From Methylobacterium jeotgali (GTDB lineage Bacteria > Pseudomonadota > Alphaproteobacteria > Rhizobiales > Beijerinckiaceae), in NCBI RefSeq assembly GCF_022179345.1, contig NZ_BPQR01000017.1, forward strand, positions 1 through 43,173: 43,173 nucleotides of DNA, in the 5' to 3' direction. Below, one piece after another: positions 20,386 to 29,230 of this stretch. The translations under genes were made by a program, and so were the position numbers. Position 1 is the stretch's first letter, and the number at the start of each line of letters is the position of its first letter. The notes under the pieces are model-generated. The model searched no databases. It was given only the letters and a program-made list of their open reading frames with translations, and was not told the origin of the DNA.

Positions 20386-20916
20386 TCAGCTGGCGATCTG
20401 CTCCGGCGGCTTCGCCTGCAGACGATCCAGCGCCGCGGTCGCCAGGTCGGCGAGAGCCTGCAGCCGCTGCACTGTGTCCGCGCCGGGCTCGACCCAGGCG
20501 CACCAGTAGGCGCCCAGCGCCGCGACGGGCACCGGCGCGCCGATCGGCGTCATGACGACGCTGCGCATCGAGGTCGCCCGATAGGCGGCGGCCGGCAGGC
20601 GCGGGTCGGTGTCGACGTTCGGGACCACCGCCGAGCGGGCGTTGAGTATCGCCCAGCCCGAGAGGCATTCCTTCAGCCGGAATCGGCGCCCCTGCCACAG
20701 GGGCCTGATCGCGTCCTCGGCCACGTAGTGGCAGAACTCGCCCTCTCGCAGGACCACGGCGATGCCGTCCGCGCCGGCGATCTCGCGGGCGGTGTCGCGA
20801 AGGACCGTCACCATCTCCTGGAGCGACGACACGCCCGACAGGAGGGCTCGGGCATCCTCGAGCCTCGAGTCCGGATGATCCGCGGGCGTCAGCCCGGGGG
20901 GGCCTGCATGAACCAT
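20386..20916 (-). CDS. GAF-domain protein
   Basis: A 176-residue soluble protein made almost wholly of one GAF domain: TAREIAGADGIAVVLREGEFCHYVAED (about 45-71), KECLSGWAILNARSAVVPNVDTDPR (about 83-107) and SMRSVVMTPIGAPVPVAALGAYW (about 117-139). GAF domains bind small ligands or chromophores. There is no output domain, so it is either a stand-alone sensor or an adaptor. The start ATG 20916 has no good SD and is uncertain. It is divergent from the beta-lactamase with a 158-base spacer. Confidence 0.8.
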   Translation of the reverse strand: MVHAGPPGLTPADHPDSRLEDARALLSGVSSLQEMVTVLRDTAREIAGADGIAVVLREGEFCHYVAEDAIRPLWQGRRFRLKECLSGWAILNARSAVVPNVDTDPRLPAAAYRATSMRSVVMTPIGAPVPVAALGAYWCAWVEPGADTVQRLQALADLATAALDRLQAKPPEQIAS

Positions 20917-21074
20917 GGGCCGAGCATAGCATCTCGCCCGATGCGATGCACGGGAGCCCCGCCGGTGGTTCCGCGATCTCGGATGCCGCCGGAGACCGGA
21001 CCGTGCGCCGGCCACGAAGTCGCCGCCGGCACCTGCCATCGCCCGGCCGCGAAACGACCGACGGGAGGATGCCG

Positions 21075-21950
21075 ATGCTCGACCGACGCCGGACCCTGGC
21101 CACCCTCGGAGCCGCTCTGCTCCTGCCTCCGGCCGCCGGCCGGGCCGACGATCCGGCGGCCGCCCTCGCGCGCCGGCTCGGCGAGATCGAGCGCGCGAGC
21201 GGCGGCCGCCTCGGCGTCGCCATGCGCGACACCGGAACGGGCCTGACCGTGGGGCACCGGGCGGACGAGTGCTTCCCGCTGTGCTCGACCTTCAAGCTCC
21301 TCGCGGCGGGCGCGGCGCTGGCGCGGGTCGATGCCGGCCGGGAGAGCCTGGAGCGGCGCGTCCCCTACACGGCTGCCGACCTCGTGGACTATTCCCCGGT
21401 GACGAAAGCACGGGTGGGCGAGGGCGGCATGGCGCTCGGTGCCCTCTGCGAGGCGGCCCTCACGCTCAGCGACAACACCGCCGGCAACCTGATCCTGGCG
21501 AGCCTCGGCGGCCCCGCAGGGCTTAACGCCTGGCTGCGCGGCCTCGGCGATCCGGTGACCCGCCTCGACCGGATCGAGCCGGATCTGAACGAGGCGCGTC
21601 CGGGCGATGCGCGCGACACCACGACGCCCGCCGCGATGCTGGCGGATCTCGACCGGCTCGCCCTCGGAACGGCCCTGACGAGCGCCTCGCGCGGGACCCT
21701 GGTGGCGTGGCTGCGGGCGAACCGCACCGGCGGAGCGCGCCTGCGCGCCGGGCTGCCGCCGGCATGGCAGGTCGGCGACAAGACGGGCTCCGGCGACAGG
21801 GGCACCACCAACGATGTCGGGCTGCTCTGGCCGCCGGGCGGCGCCGCGCCGATCCTGGTGGCCGCCTACCTCACGGAGACGGATGCGCCGCAGGAGCGCC
21901 GCAACGCGAGCCTCGCGGAGGTCGGCCGCGCGGTGGCCTCGCACCGATAG
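21075..21950 (+). CDS. bla: class A beta-lactamase
   Basis: A 291-residue exported serine hydrolase of beta-lactams. The N-terminus (DRRRTLATLGAALLLPPAAG) resembles a twin-arginine signal. All class A elements are present: Ser71-x-x-Lys74 (CSTFK), Ser132-Asp-Asn134 (SDNTAGN), Glu168 in EPDLNE, and Lys236-Thr-Gly (KTGSGDRGTTND). Cys70 stands just before the active Ser, as in carbapenemases with a Cys69-Cys238 bond, but the partner position is Gly, so no such disulfide is expected. GGGAGG at 21063-21068 sets ATG 21075. No AmpR-type regulator is adjacent; the neighbour is a GAF protein. Confidence 0.95.
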   Translation: MLDRRRTLATLGAALLLPPAAGRADDPAAALARRLGEIERASGGRLGVAMRDTGTGLTVGHRADECFPLCSTFKLLAAGAALARVDAGRESLERRVPYTAADLVDYSPVTKARVGEGGMALGALCEAALTLSDNTAGNLILASLGGPAGLNAWLRGLGDPVTRLDRIEPDLNEARPGDARDTTTPAAMLADLDRLALGTALTSASRGTLVAWLRANRTGGARLRAGLPPAWQVGDKTGSGDRGTTNDVGLLWPPGGAAPILVAAYLTETDAPQERRNASLAEVGRAVASHR

Positions 21951-21960
21951 CGGGTCGTAG

Positions 21961-21981
21961 GCACCGGCCTCCGGCTGGTGC
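21961..21981 (+). terminator. hairpin after the beta-lactamase gene
   Basis: GCACCGGCC (21961-21969) pairs with GGCTGGTGC (21973-21981), nine pairs with one G-T, loop TCC. It starts 10 bases after the stop. No T-run follows, so intrinsic termination is doubtful. Confidence 0.35.
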
Positions 21982-22029
21982 ATATCGTCCCGGGCGGGGC
22001 CCGCCTCCGGGCCGGCACGGGAGAGGCTC

Positions 22030-22920
22030 TTGATTCTCGGTTTCTGGCTCGACCAGCCGGTCTGGCTGATCTTCGCCCTGCTGGGGGCGCTTCTCGCCGG
22101 CGTGGTGGGGATGATCCGCCTCGTCGCCACGCTCCCCCTGACGCGCGGGCGGTGGCTGCGCCTCACCGGCCTCGTCGCACCCTATTTCAGCAGCATCTCG
22201 GTCTTGCTGGCGCTCTTCACCGGCTTCGTGGCCAACGACGCCTGGGAGCGGCAGCGGCAGGCAGTGCGCACGGTCCAGACCGAGGGCGACACCGCCGTGG
22301 CGATCTACGATCTCAGCCTCGCCACCGTCTCCGACATGGCGCATATCCGCGCCCATCTCGCTGCCTACCTGCGGGCGGTCACCGGCGACGAGTGGCATCA
22401 GATGCAGACCGCGCAGGCCTCGCCCAAGGCCGCCGAGGCGCTCGCCCTGCTGCTCCAGGCGGTGGTGGTGCCGAGCGTCGGAGCGGATGCCGGCGCGGCC
22501 AGCCAGACGGCGCTCCTCGACCTGGTGCTGCGCCTGCGCGCCGCCCGATCCGACCGGCTGAGCCTCGCCCAAAGCAACAGCGACGAGACGAAGTGGCTCG
22601 CCCTCGTGATCCTCGCCAGCCTGACCCTGCTGGCGCTCGCCCTCGTCCATATCGAGAGTCCGCGGGCTCAGGTGACGGCGATGACGGTCTTCTCCATCGC
22701 CATGACCTCGACTCTCGGGCTGATCGCCCTGCACGAGCGCCCCTTCGACGGCCCGCTGCCGGTGAGCGCCAAGCCCCTGAGCGCCGCCCTGGCGCGGGTC
22801 GTGGCGCGGCCGCCGCCACCGGCCGCCGCGCCGTCTCCGGCCCCCGTTCCCGACGCCCGGCCCGAGTCTCCCCCTGCGGCGCCGGCCGCGCCCCTCGACT
22901 CGGGCCGTCCGCCGGGCTAG
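22030..22920 (+). CDS. DUF4239 (bestrophin-like) membrane protein
   Basis: A 296-residue protein with four likely membrane segments: about 8-32, 50-68, 195-212 and 218-238 (TKWLALVILASLTLLALALVH). Between them is a cytoplasmic or periplasmic helical region (about 70-190), and the C-terminus is a Pro/Ala-rich tail. The order matches DUF4239, described as bestrophin-like from distant similarity to chloride channels; ion transport here is not shown. It starts with TTG 22030 after GAGAGG, since no ATG fits the N-terminus. Confidence 0.75.
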   Translation: MILGFWLDQPVWLIFALLGALLAGVVGMIRLVATLPLTRGRWLRLTGLVAPYFSSISVLLALFTGFVANDAWERQRQAVRTVQTEGDTAVAIYDLSLATVSDMAHIRAHLAAYLRAVTGDEWHQMQTAQASPKAAEALALLLQAVVVPSVGADAGAASQTALLDLVLRLRAARSDRLSLAQSNSDETKWLALVILASLTLLALALVHIESPRAQVTAMTVFSIAMTSTLGLIALHERPFDGPLPVSAKPLSAALARVVARPPPPAAAPSPAPVPDARPESPPAAPAAPLDSGRPPG

Positions 22921-22965
22921 CGGGCTCGGCAAGCGCCGAGGGAGCGCGCGAGAAGGGGAAGCGTC

Positions 22966-23742
22966 ATGGCCCACTGGATCCGATTCCGCAGGGGCGGGGA
23001 GACGGGATTCGGACTCGTCGAGGGCGAGGCGATCGCCGTGCACCGGGGCGACATGTTCGCCGCCCCCGAGGCGACCGGCGAGCGCGTGGCGCGGGCCGAG
23101 GTCGCGGTGCTCGCGCCCTGCGTGCCCTCGAAGATGATCGCCCTGTGGAACAACTTCCACGCGCTGGGCCGGAAGCTCGGCGTCTCGGCGCCGGAGACCC
23201 CCCTCTACCTGCTCAAGGCGGTCTCCTGCGTGCAGGACCCGGACACGGACGTGGCGCGGCCCGCCGCGTATGGCGGCCGCGTCGTCTACGAGGGCGAGCT
23301 CGCCATCGTCGTCGGCCGGCGGATCGCCAACGCGTCGGAAGCCGAGGCCGAGGCCGCGATCTTCGGCTACACCTGCGTCAACGACATCACCGCCTCGGAC
23401 GTGCTCAACGCCGATCCGAACTTCCCGCAATGGACGCGGGCCAAGAGCTTCGACGGCTTCGGCCCCTTCGGTCCGGTGATCGCCACCGACGTGAAGCCCG
23501 AGACCCTGGTGGTGCGCACGATCCTCAACGGGCAGGAGCGCCAGAACTATCCGATCTCGGACATGGTGTTCCCGGCGGCCAAGCTCGTCAGCCTGATCTC
23601 GGCGGACATGACGCTCCTGCCCGGCGACGTGATCTGCTGCGGCACCTCGCTGGGGGTCGGCACCATGAAGGAGCCGGTCAACGAGGTCTCCGTCGAGATC
23701 GAGGGCATCGGGTCCCTCCGCAACCGCTTCCTCGCCGGCTGA
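22966..23742 (+). CDS. fumarylacetoacetate hydrolase-family protein
   Basis: A 258-residue protein with the FAH fold. Metal-binding acidic residues are in VYEGELAIVVGRRI (about 105-118) and the Asp in CVNDITASDVL. The substrate region is QWTRAKSFDGFGPFGPVI, and the C-terminal block is LLPGDVICCGTSLGVG. Members hydrolyse or decarboxylate beta-keto acids such as acylpyruvates, oxaloacetate and homoprotocatechuate intermediates; the substrate cannot be read from sequence. The N-terminal ~60 residues are the usual family lead domain. It starts 45 bases after the DUF4239 stop, and no catabolic cluster surrounds it. Confidence 0.92.
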   Translation: MAHWIRFRRGGETGFGLVEGEAIAVHRGDMFAAPEATGERVARAEVAVLAPCVPSKMIALWNNFHALGRKLGVSAPETPLYLLKAVSCVQDPDTDVARPAAYGGRVVYEGELAIVVGRRIANASEAEAEAAIFGYTCVNDITASDVLNADPNFPQWTRAKSFDGFGPFGPVIATDVKPETLVVRTILNGQERQNYPISDMVFPAAKLVSLISADMTLLPGDVICCGTSLGVGTMKEPVNEVSVEIEGIGSLRNRFLAG

Positions 23743-23834
23743 TTCGACCGTCCCGTCAAGCCTGTGGCGGGGATGCCGCACCGCTCCCGGATTCCGGCCA
23801 CGCTTCGGCCGGACCGGGTTGCGCCTTAACCCTT

Positions 23835-23878
23835 CGCTCAGCACCCTGACCCTACTCGGATCCTTTGGGTGCTCAGCG
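23835..23878. promoter_or_regulatory. long imperfect inverted repeat before the SleB-type gene
   Basis: CGCTCAGCACCC (23835-23846) and GGGTGCTCAGCG (23867-23878) pair at 11 of 12 positions around a 20-base loop. It ends 12 bases before ATG 23891 and abuts the ribosome binding site, so it could be an operator or an RNA hairpin near the start. A second hairpin, TCCGGCC/GGCCGGA at 23793-23813, lies upstream and may mark the end of the previous gene. Confidence 0.4.
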
Positions 23879-23890
23879 AGAGGGGGCTTC

Positions 23891-24553
23891 ATGCCGGCGA
23901 CGCGGAACGGTCAGATCGGTGCGGTTCTCGCTCTCGCCCTGGTGGGCGTCTCCGGCGGTGGCTGCGGATTGTTCCCCGCCCAGGAGCTGACCACCGGCTC
24001 CATCGCCACCCCCGCCACCGCCAAGGTCGTCGCCGCGCCGACCGCGGAGGACAAGGCCTGCCTCGAGCGGGCCATGTACTTCGAATCGAACCGCAGCGAC
24101 GAGGAGGGCCTGCTCGCCGTCGGCACCGTGGTGATGAACCGCCTCGACGCCCCGGCCTATCCCGGCCGCATCTGCGAGGTCGTCGGCCAGAAGCGCCAGT
24201 TCGCGCCGGGCGTCCTCACGAAGCCCGTCCGCGAGGCCGACAGGCCCCGCATCGAGCGCGTGGCGAACCTGCTCCTCGCCGGCCACCGCCACCCGGAGGT
24301 CGGGCAGGCGCTGCACTTCCACACCGCCGGGCTGACCTTCGGCTACGACAACATGCACTACGTGGCCAAGGCCGGCGGCAACGCCTTCTACGAGAAGAGC
24401 GACCGCGAGGGCTACCTGCCCGCGCCCGTGCCCCACGCCGTGGTGCGCACGGCGGAAGGCTCGCTGGTGCCCTTCACGGCCGCGACGCAGGCCGTCGCCC
24501 TGACCCTGCCCGCAGACGCCACGACCCGCTTCACCTCGGCCTCGTTCCGCTAG
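23891..24553 (+). CDS. SleB-type cell wall hydrolase, probable lipoprotein
   Basis: A 220-residue exported protein. A hydrophobic N-terminus ([19 protein letters not shown]) ends in a Cys at residue 27 that could be lipidated, though the lipobox GGGC is weak. The Hydrolase_2/SleB domain spans about 55-195: catalytic Glu in ERAMYFESNRSDEEGLLAVGTVVMNRL, then CEVVGQKRQFAPG, ALHFHTAGLTFGYDNMHYVAKAGGNAFYE. Members act as peptidoglycan amidases or lytic enzymes; in non-sporulating alphaproteobacteria the role is wall remodelling, by inference. ATG 23891 was chosen at the signal sequence. Confidence 0.88.
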   Translation: MPATRNGQIGAVLALALVGVSGGGCGLFPAQELTTGSIATPATAKVVAAPTAEDKACLERAMYFESNRSDEEGLLAVGTVVMNRLDAPAYPGRICEVVGQKRQFAPGVLTKPVREADRPRIERVANLLLAGHRHPEVGQALHFHTAGLTFGYDNMHYVAKAGGNAFYEKSDREGYLPAPVPHAVVRTAEGSLVPFTAATQAVALTLPADATTRFTSASFR

Positions 24554-24707
24554 GCCGGGCGACACTCGGGCGCGCCTGTCGTCCCCGCGACAAGGCGAGC
24601 GGGCCTCGGGGTTTGCGGTGCCGTGGCCGAGTCCTTAAGTCGGATGGGAGCCTCCGGCCGCGCCGCCGGATGTCCTCGAAAGCCCGCTCCGCCGCGCCAG
24701 GGCCCCG

Positions 24708-25697
24708 ATGGCCGTCGTCCTCGATCTCCTGAACAACGACCGCCGCCCGGCGGCGGTCCGCCCGCGACACCCGGAGAAGGCCCGCCGTCCCGACACGCCG
24801 GTGCAGCGCAAGCCCGACTGGATCCGGGTCAAGGCGCCGGGCTCGCCGGCCTATGCCGAGACCAGCCGCATCGTGCGCCAGCACGGGCTCGTCACCGTCT
24901 GCGAGGAGGCGGGCTGCCCCAACATCGGCGAGTGCTGGGAGAAGCGGCACGCCACCTTCATGATCATGGGCGACACCTGCACGCGGGCCTGCGCCTTCTG
25001 CAACGTGCGCACCGGCCTGCCGGGCCCCCTCGACGCCGACGAGCCGCAGCGGGTCGCCGAATCGGTGGCCAAGCTCGGGCTGCACCACGTCGTCGTCACC
25101 TCGGTCGACCGCGACGACCTCAAGGACGGCGGCGCCGAGCACTTCGCCCGCACGATCCGTGCGATCCGCGAGGCGAGCCCCGGCACCACGGTCGAGATCC
25201 TGACCCCCGACTTCCTGCGCAAGGACGGCGCGCTGGAGGTCGTGGTCGCGGCCAGGCCCGACGTGTTCAACCACAACCTCGAGACGGTGCCGGGCAAGTA
25301 CCTCACCGTGCGCCCCGGCGCCCGCTACTTCCACTCCCTGCGGCTGCTGCAGCGGGTGAAGGAGCTCGACCCGACGATCTTCACCAAGTCCGGCATCATG
25401 GTCGGTCTCGGCGAGGAGCGGAACGAGGTGGTCCAGCTGATGGACGACCTGCGCTCGGCCGATGTGGACTTCCTCACCATCGGGCAGTACCTCCAGCCGA
25501 CCAAGAAGCACCATGAAGTCGTCCGGTTCGTGCCCCCGGAGGAGTTCAAGGGCTTCGAGACCACGGCCTACGCCCGGGGCTTCCTGCTCGTCTCGGCGAC
25601 GCCGCTCACCCGCTCGTCCCACCACGCCGGCGAGGATTTTTCGCGATTGAGGGCGGCCCGTCTCGCCCGCCTCGCGAAGGAGCCCGCCGGGGTTTGA
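24708..25697 (+). CDS. lipA: lipoyl synthase
   Basis: A 329-residue radical-SAM enzyme that inserts two sulfurs into octanoyl groups, making the lipoyl cofactor of PdhB, PdhC and other complexes. The auxiliary cluster motif is [13 protein letters not shown] and the radical-SAM triad is [13 protein letters not shown]. The C-terminal SSYHA-like region is present as [11 protein letters not shown]. The N-terminus is a typical Arg-rich extension. It heads lipA-ratA, co-directional with the pdh operon; the genes between lpdA and lipA look inserted. Confidence 0.97.
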   Translation: MAVVLDLLNNDRRPAAVRPRHPEKARRPDTPVQRKPDWIRVKAPGSPAYAETSRIVRQHGLVTVCEEAGCPNIGECWEKRHATFMIMGDTCTRACAFCNVRTGLPGPLDADEPQRVAESVAKLGLHHVVVTSVDRDDLKDGGAEHFARTIRAIREASPGTTVEILTPDFLRKDGALEVVVAARPDVFNHNLETVPGKYLTVRPGARYFHSLRLLQRVKELDPTIFTKSGIMVGLGEERNEVVQLMDDLRSADVDFLTIGQYLQPTKKHHEVVRFVPPEEFKGFETTAYARGFLLVSATPLTRSSHHAGEDFSRLRAARLARLAKEPAGV

Positions 25698-25719
25698 CCC
25701 TCGGCTGACCCCGCGCCCG

Positions 25720-26178
25720 ATGCCCTCCTTCCGGATCACCCGCGCGGTGCGCCATACGCCGCAGCAGATGTACGACCTCGTGGCGGACGTGGAGCGCTAC
25801 CCGGAGTTCCTGCCGCTCTGCGAGGCCCTGCGCGTCCTGCGCCGGCAGCCCGGCAAGGAGGAGGGGGCCGAAGTGCTCGTGGCCGAGATGGCGGTGGGCT
25901 ACAAGGCGATCCGCGAGCGCTTCACCACCCGCGTCACCCTCGATCCCGGCGAGCGCAGGATCCTCGCCGAGTACATCGACGGGCCCTTCCGCCACCTTGA
26001 GAACCGCTGGGCCTTCAAGGAGGCCGAGAACGGCGGCTGCCTCGTCGACTTCTTCATCAACTACGAGTTCAAGAGCTTCGCCCTCGGCCTGCTGATGGGC
26101 CGCATGTTCGACCACGCCTTCCGCAAGTTCACCGACGCCTTCGAGGCCCGCGCCGAGCGCATCTACGGCGCGGCCTGA
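25720..26178 (+). CDS. RatA/COQ10-family START-like protein
   Basis: A 152-residue protein of the polyketide-cyclase/START-like fold: RAVRHTPQQMYDLVADVERYPEFLPLCEALRV at the N-terminus, an amphipathic middle with YIDGPFRHLENRWAF, and a C-terminal helix FDHAFRKFTDAFEARAERIYG. The family includes mitochondrial COQ10, which binds ubiquinone, and RatA, reported as a ribosome-association toxin in E. coli. Position after lipA is usual in Rhizobiales and suggests a housekeeping lipid/quinone-binding role rather than a toxin-antitoxin pair, since no RatB-like partner is adjacent. It is convergent with the next gene, four bases apart. Confidence 0.9.
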   Translation: MPSFRITRAVRHTPQQMYDLVADVERYPEFLPLCEALRVLRRQPGKEEGAEVLVAEMAVGYKAIRERFTTRVTLDPGERRILAEYIDGPFRHLENRWAFKEAENGGCLVDFFINYEFKSFALGLLMGRMFDHAFRKFTDAFEARAERIYGAA

Positions 26179-26182
26179 GGGC

Positions 26183-27397
26183 TCACGCCGCCGGCGCGGC
26201 GACATGCTCGGGACGGAAGCCGAGCCCGACGATGCGGGCGGGCAGACGCTGGAGGAGCGGCACCCGGTCGAGGAGCCGTAGCGCCAGCGGCGGCTTCAGC
26301 GGCGCCGTGGCGTCGAGCGCCCCGGCGATCACCCGGTCCTGCATCATCCGCTGCAGACGCTGCGTCGCCCGCACCGCTGGCATCCGCCGCGCCTGGACGC
26401 GGGCGAGGTCACCATCAGTGAGGCGCCCTTCGCGCAGGGGGGCTGCGAGGAGGTTGGCGGCGGCCACCGCGTCCTGCACGGCGAGGTTCACGCCGACGCC
26501 GCCCACCGGCGACATCGCGTGCGCCGCGTCCCCGATGCAGAGAAGCCCCGGCCGGTGCCAGCGGGTCAGCCGGTCGACGGCGACGGTGAGGAGCTTCACC
26601 GCCTCGAAGCTCGCGATCTCGTCGACGCGGTCGGCGAGGTAGGGCGCCAGCGCCGCCACCGCCTCGCGGAAGGCCGGGAGACCCCGGGCCCGCAGCGCCG
26701 CCTCGCCACCCTTCGGCACCACGAAGGCGCATTGCCAGTGCTCGCCCCGGTCGATGGCGACGAGGATGCCGCCGCGCCCGAACCGCCCGGCCGTCTCCTC
26801 CCGGTCGTCGGGCCGGCGGGAGAGACGGAACCAGAGCACGTCCATCGGCGCGCCGAAGCTTTTCCGCGGGAGGTCGGAGGCGCCGCGCAAGACCGAGTGC
26901 CGGCCGTCGGCGGCGATGACGAGATCGGCCTCGACCGTGGTCTCGCCCTCCGGGCCCCGCGCCCGCACCCCGTCGACGCGGCCGTCCCGCTCGACGAGCC
27001 CGGTCGCCTCCGTGCTCATCCGAAGCATGAACTTCGGGTGCCGACGTCCTTCGGTCGCAAGAAAATTCAAGAAGTCCCACTGTGGCATCATCGCGATGAA
27101 GCGGTGGCGCACGGGCAGGTGCCGGAAGTCGGCGATCCGGAAGCTTCGGCCGTCTACGACGCCCGAGAGCGTCTCGACGCGCCGATGCGGCAGGGCGAGG
27201 AACGTCTCGCCAAGGCCGAGCTCCTCCATCACCTGGAGCGTCGAGGGATGGATGGTGTCGCCGCGGAAATCCCGGAGGAAGTCGGCATGCTTCTCGAGGA
27301 CCGTCGCCTCGATGCCGGCGCGGGCGAGCAGGAAGCCCGCCATCATCCCCGCCGGGCCGCCGCCGACGATGCAGACCTTCTGCGCATTCCCGCTCAT
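26183..27397 (-). CDS. FAD-dependent monooxygenase (UbiH/PHBH-like)
   Basis: A 404-residue flavoprotein. The FAD Rossmann motif is CIVGGGPAGMMAGFLLARAG at about 9-28, the DG motif is LVIAADGRHSVLRG, and the ribityl-binding GD motif is CIGDAAHAMSPVGGVGVNLA near 300. The N-terminal ERGDT-like block is DFRGDTIHPSTLQVMEELG. It belongs to the p-hydroxybenzoate-hydroxylase-like group; the substrate is unknown. ATG 27397 follows GGGAAGG. It sits between ratA and cinA, which are close neighbours in relatives, so it may be an insertion. It is 38 bases downstream of cinA on the same strand. Confidence 0.9.
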   Translation of the reverse strand: MSGNAQKVCIVGGGPAGMMAGFLLARAGIEATVLEKHADFLRDFRGDTIHPSTLQVMEELGLGETFLALPHRRVETLSGVVDGRSFRIADFRHLPVRHRFIAMMPQWDFLNFLATEGRRHPKFMLRMSTEATGLVERDGRVDGVRARGPEGETTVEADLVIAADGRHSVLRGASDLPRKSFGAPMDVLWFRLSRRPDDREETAGRFGRGGILVAIDRGEHWQCAFVVPKGGEAALRARGLPAFREAVAALAPYLADRVDEIASFEAVKLLTVAVDRLTRWHRPGLLCIGDAAHAMSPVGGVGVNLAVQDAVAAANLLAAPLREGRLTDGDLARVQARRMPAVRATQRLQRMMQDRVIAGALDATAPLKPPLALRLLDRVPLLQRLPARIVGLGFRPEHVAAPAA

Positions 27398-27435
27398 CGC
27401 ATGACCTTCCCGGTCGGAGCGGGCGGCGAACCCGC

Positions 27436-27927
27436 TCACAGCGCCGCTTCGAGGAGCCCCAGCGCCTCGGCGACGGCGAGGCGGCGGATCTCGCCGCGGC
27501 CCGGGTCGCCGTAGCGGCACTCCCGATGGCCAACGAGACCTCCGTACCGGGCGAGACCGAAATGCACGAGGCCGACGGGCTTCTCCGCACTGCCGCCGCC
27601 GGGGCCGGCGATGCCGGTGATCGCCACGGCGACATCCGCCTCGGAACGGGCCAGCGCGCCCTCGGCCATGGCGCGGGCGGTCGCCTCGCTGACGGCGCCG
27701 TGGGCGGCGAGCGTCGCCTCGGGCACGCCGAGCATCGAGACCTTGGCGGCGTTCGAGTAGGTGACGAAGCCCCGCTCCAGCACGGCGGAGGAGCCCGGCA
27801 CTGCGGTCAACAGCCCGGCGACGAGGCCGCCGGTGCAGGATTCGGCGGTAGCGATCCGCCGGCCCGCCGCCGCGTAGCGGGCGACGAGCGCCTCGGCCTG
27901 GGCGAGGAGGACGGGGTCCTCGATCAT
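27436..27927 (-). CDS. CinA C-terminal domain protein, nicotinamide-nucleotide amidohydrolase (PncC-type)
   Basis: A 163-residue stand-alone CinA C-terminal domain. The active Ser and binding loop are in ATAESCTGGLVAGLLTAVPG, with GFVTYSNAAKVSMLGV and ITGIAGPGGGSAEKPVGLVHFG. The family deamidates nicotinamide mononucleotide to nicotinic acid mononucleotide in the NAD salvage cycle. The start ATG 27927 lies 10 bases after the ispDF stop, so the two are co-transcribed, as in many Rhizobiales. Confidence 0.92.
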   Translation of the reverse strand: MIEDPVLLAQAEALVARYAAAGRRIATAESCTGGLVAGLLTAVPGSSAVLERGFVTYSNAAKVSMLGVPEATLAAHGAVSEATARAMAEGALARSEADVAVAITGIAGPGGGSAEKPVGLVHFGLARYGGLVGHRECRYGDPGRGEIRRLAVAEALGLLEAAL

Positions 27928-27937
27928 GCCCGCCGGC

Positions 27938-29230
27938 TCAGCCCTGGCGCATGGCCGTCTCGGCCTGGGCGTCGAGCGTGTCCTCGGTCTCCTCCGGCAG
28001 GCGCACCGTGGCCGCGGCCTGGGCGGCGAGCCCCTCGGCGCGGCCGACGAAGCCGAGCTTTTCCGTGGTCGTCGCCTTGATCGAGACGGCCGAGAGCGGC
28101 ACCCCGGCGATCGCGGCGATGCGGGCGCGGATCTCCTCGCGGTGCTTGCCGATCCGCGGCGCCTCGGCGAGCACGGTGATGTCGAGATGGTCGATGCGCC
28201 CGCCCCGCGCCCGCACCAGCCCGCAGGCATGCGCCAGGAACTGGTCGGAGGAGGCGCCGCGCCACTTTTCGTCCGACGGAGGGAAGTGGGTGCCGATGTC
28301 GCCGTCGGCGATGGCGCCGAGCAGAGCGTCGGTGAGCGCGTGCAGCGCCACGTCGCCGTCGGAATGGGCGAGCACGCCGCGGTCGGCGGGGATTCGCACG
28401 CCGCCGAGCCAGACATGGTCGCCCTCGGTGAAGGCGTGCACGTCGAAGCCGGTGCCGAGGCGGGTCACGTACTGGGTCATGGCGGCCCTCCCGGCCGGCT
28501 GGGCGTCCCCGGAGAGGGCGCGGTCGGCCTCGATCAGGTCGGAGGCCTGGGTGATCTTGCGGTTGGCGACGTCGCCCTCGAACACGACGACGGGCAGGCC
28601 CGCCCACTCGGCGAGCGCCCCGTCGTCGGTGAAGCCGTCGAGCCCGGCCTCGGCCGCGGCGCGGTGGGCGTCGAGGAGAGCGGGGAAGACGAAGGCCTGC
28701 GGGGTCTGAACCGCGCGCAGGGCCTCGCGGGGCGGCGTCTCGATCACGCGGCCGATGCCATCGCCGAGCGGCTCGATCCGCTTGACGGTATCGGTGACGG
28801 GGATGCCCGGCACCGCGGCGCGGTGCGCGCGGCCGGCCTCGATCGCCCGCGCGACGAGAGCGGCGTCGATGAAGGGCCGGGCCGCGTCGTGGACGAGCAC
28901 CACCTTGGGGGGGGCCGAGGCCGCCAGCGCCTCGAGCCCGGCCCGCACCGAGATCTGGCGCGTGGCGCCGCCCGCGACGGGCTCGGCGAGCTTGGCGCGG
29001 GCAGCCGAATCGAGGTCCTCCAGGCACTCCCGGAAGAAGGCGCCGGCATCGGCGGCGATCACCGTCTGGATGCGGTCGATCGTCTCCTGGGCGGCGAGCG
29101 CGGCCAGCGTGCGGGCGAGGACGGTGCGCCCGCCGACCCGGCGGTACTGCTTCGGCAGGCCGCCGCCGACGCGAATGCCGCGTCCGGCCGCTACGACGAC
29201 GGCGGCGACGGTGAAGCCGGTGCTCGACAT
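27938..29230 (-). CDS. ispDF: bifunctional IspD/IspF, MEP cytidylyltransferase and cyclodiphosphate synthase
   Basis: A 430-residue fusion carrying two steps of the non-mevalonate isoprenoid pathway. The IspD half (about 1-235) has [30 protein letters not shown] and [15 protein letters not shown]. The IspF half (about 270-425) has [12 protein letters not shown], the zinc ligands Asp and His ([26 protein letters not shown]) and [14 protein letters not shown]. The IspDF fusion is characteristic of alpha- and some epsilonproteobacteria. It lies divergent from dusB with a 168-base spacer. Confidence 0.96.
   Translation of the reverse strand: MSSTGFTVAAVVVAAGRGIRVGGGLPKQYRRVGGRTVLARTLAALAAQETIDRIQTVIAADAGAFFRECLEDLDSAARAKLAEPVAGGATRQISVRAGLEALAASAPPKVVLVHDAARPFIDAALVARAIEAGRAHRAAVPGIPVTDTVKRIEPLGDGIGRVIETPPREALRAVQTPQAFVFPALLDAHRAAAEAGLDGFTDDGALAEWAGLPVVVFEGDVANRKITQASDLIEADRALSGDAQPAGRAAMTQYVTRLGTGFDVHAFTEGDHVWLGGVRIPADRGVLAHSDGDVALHALTDALLGAIADGDIGTHFPPSDEKWRGASSDQFLAHACGLVRARGGRIDHLDITVLAEAPRIGKHREEIRARIAAIAGVPLSAVSIKATTTEKLGFVGRAEGLAAQAAATVRLPEETEDTLDAQAETAMRQG

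Noticed and set aside
24623..24640. GTGGCCGAGTCCTTAAG resembling the D-arm of tRNA-Ser or tRNA-Leu
   Set aside because: No acceptor stem, anticodon arm or T-arm can be built around it, and the lipA start lies 68 bases downstream.
25720..26178. RatA as the toxin of a toxin-antitoxin module
   Set aside because: No RatB-like or other small partner is adjacent, and the gene sits in a conserved housekeeping context after lipA; a COQ10-like role fits better.
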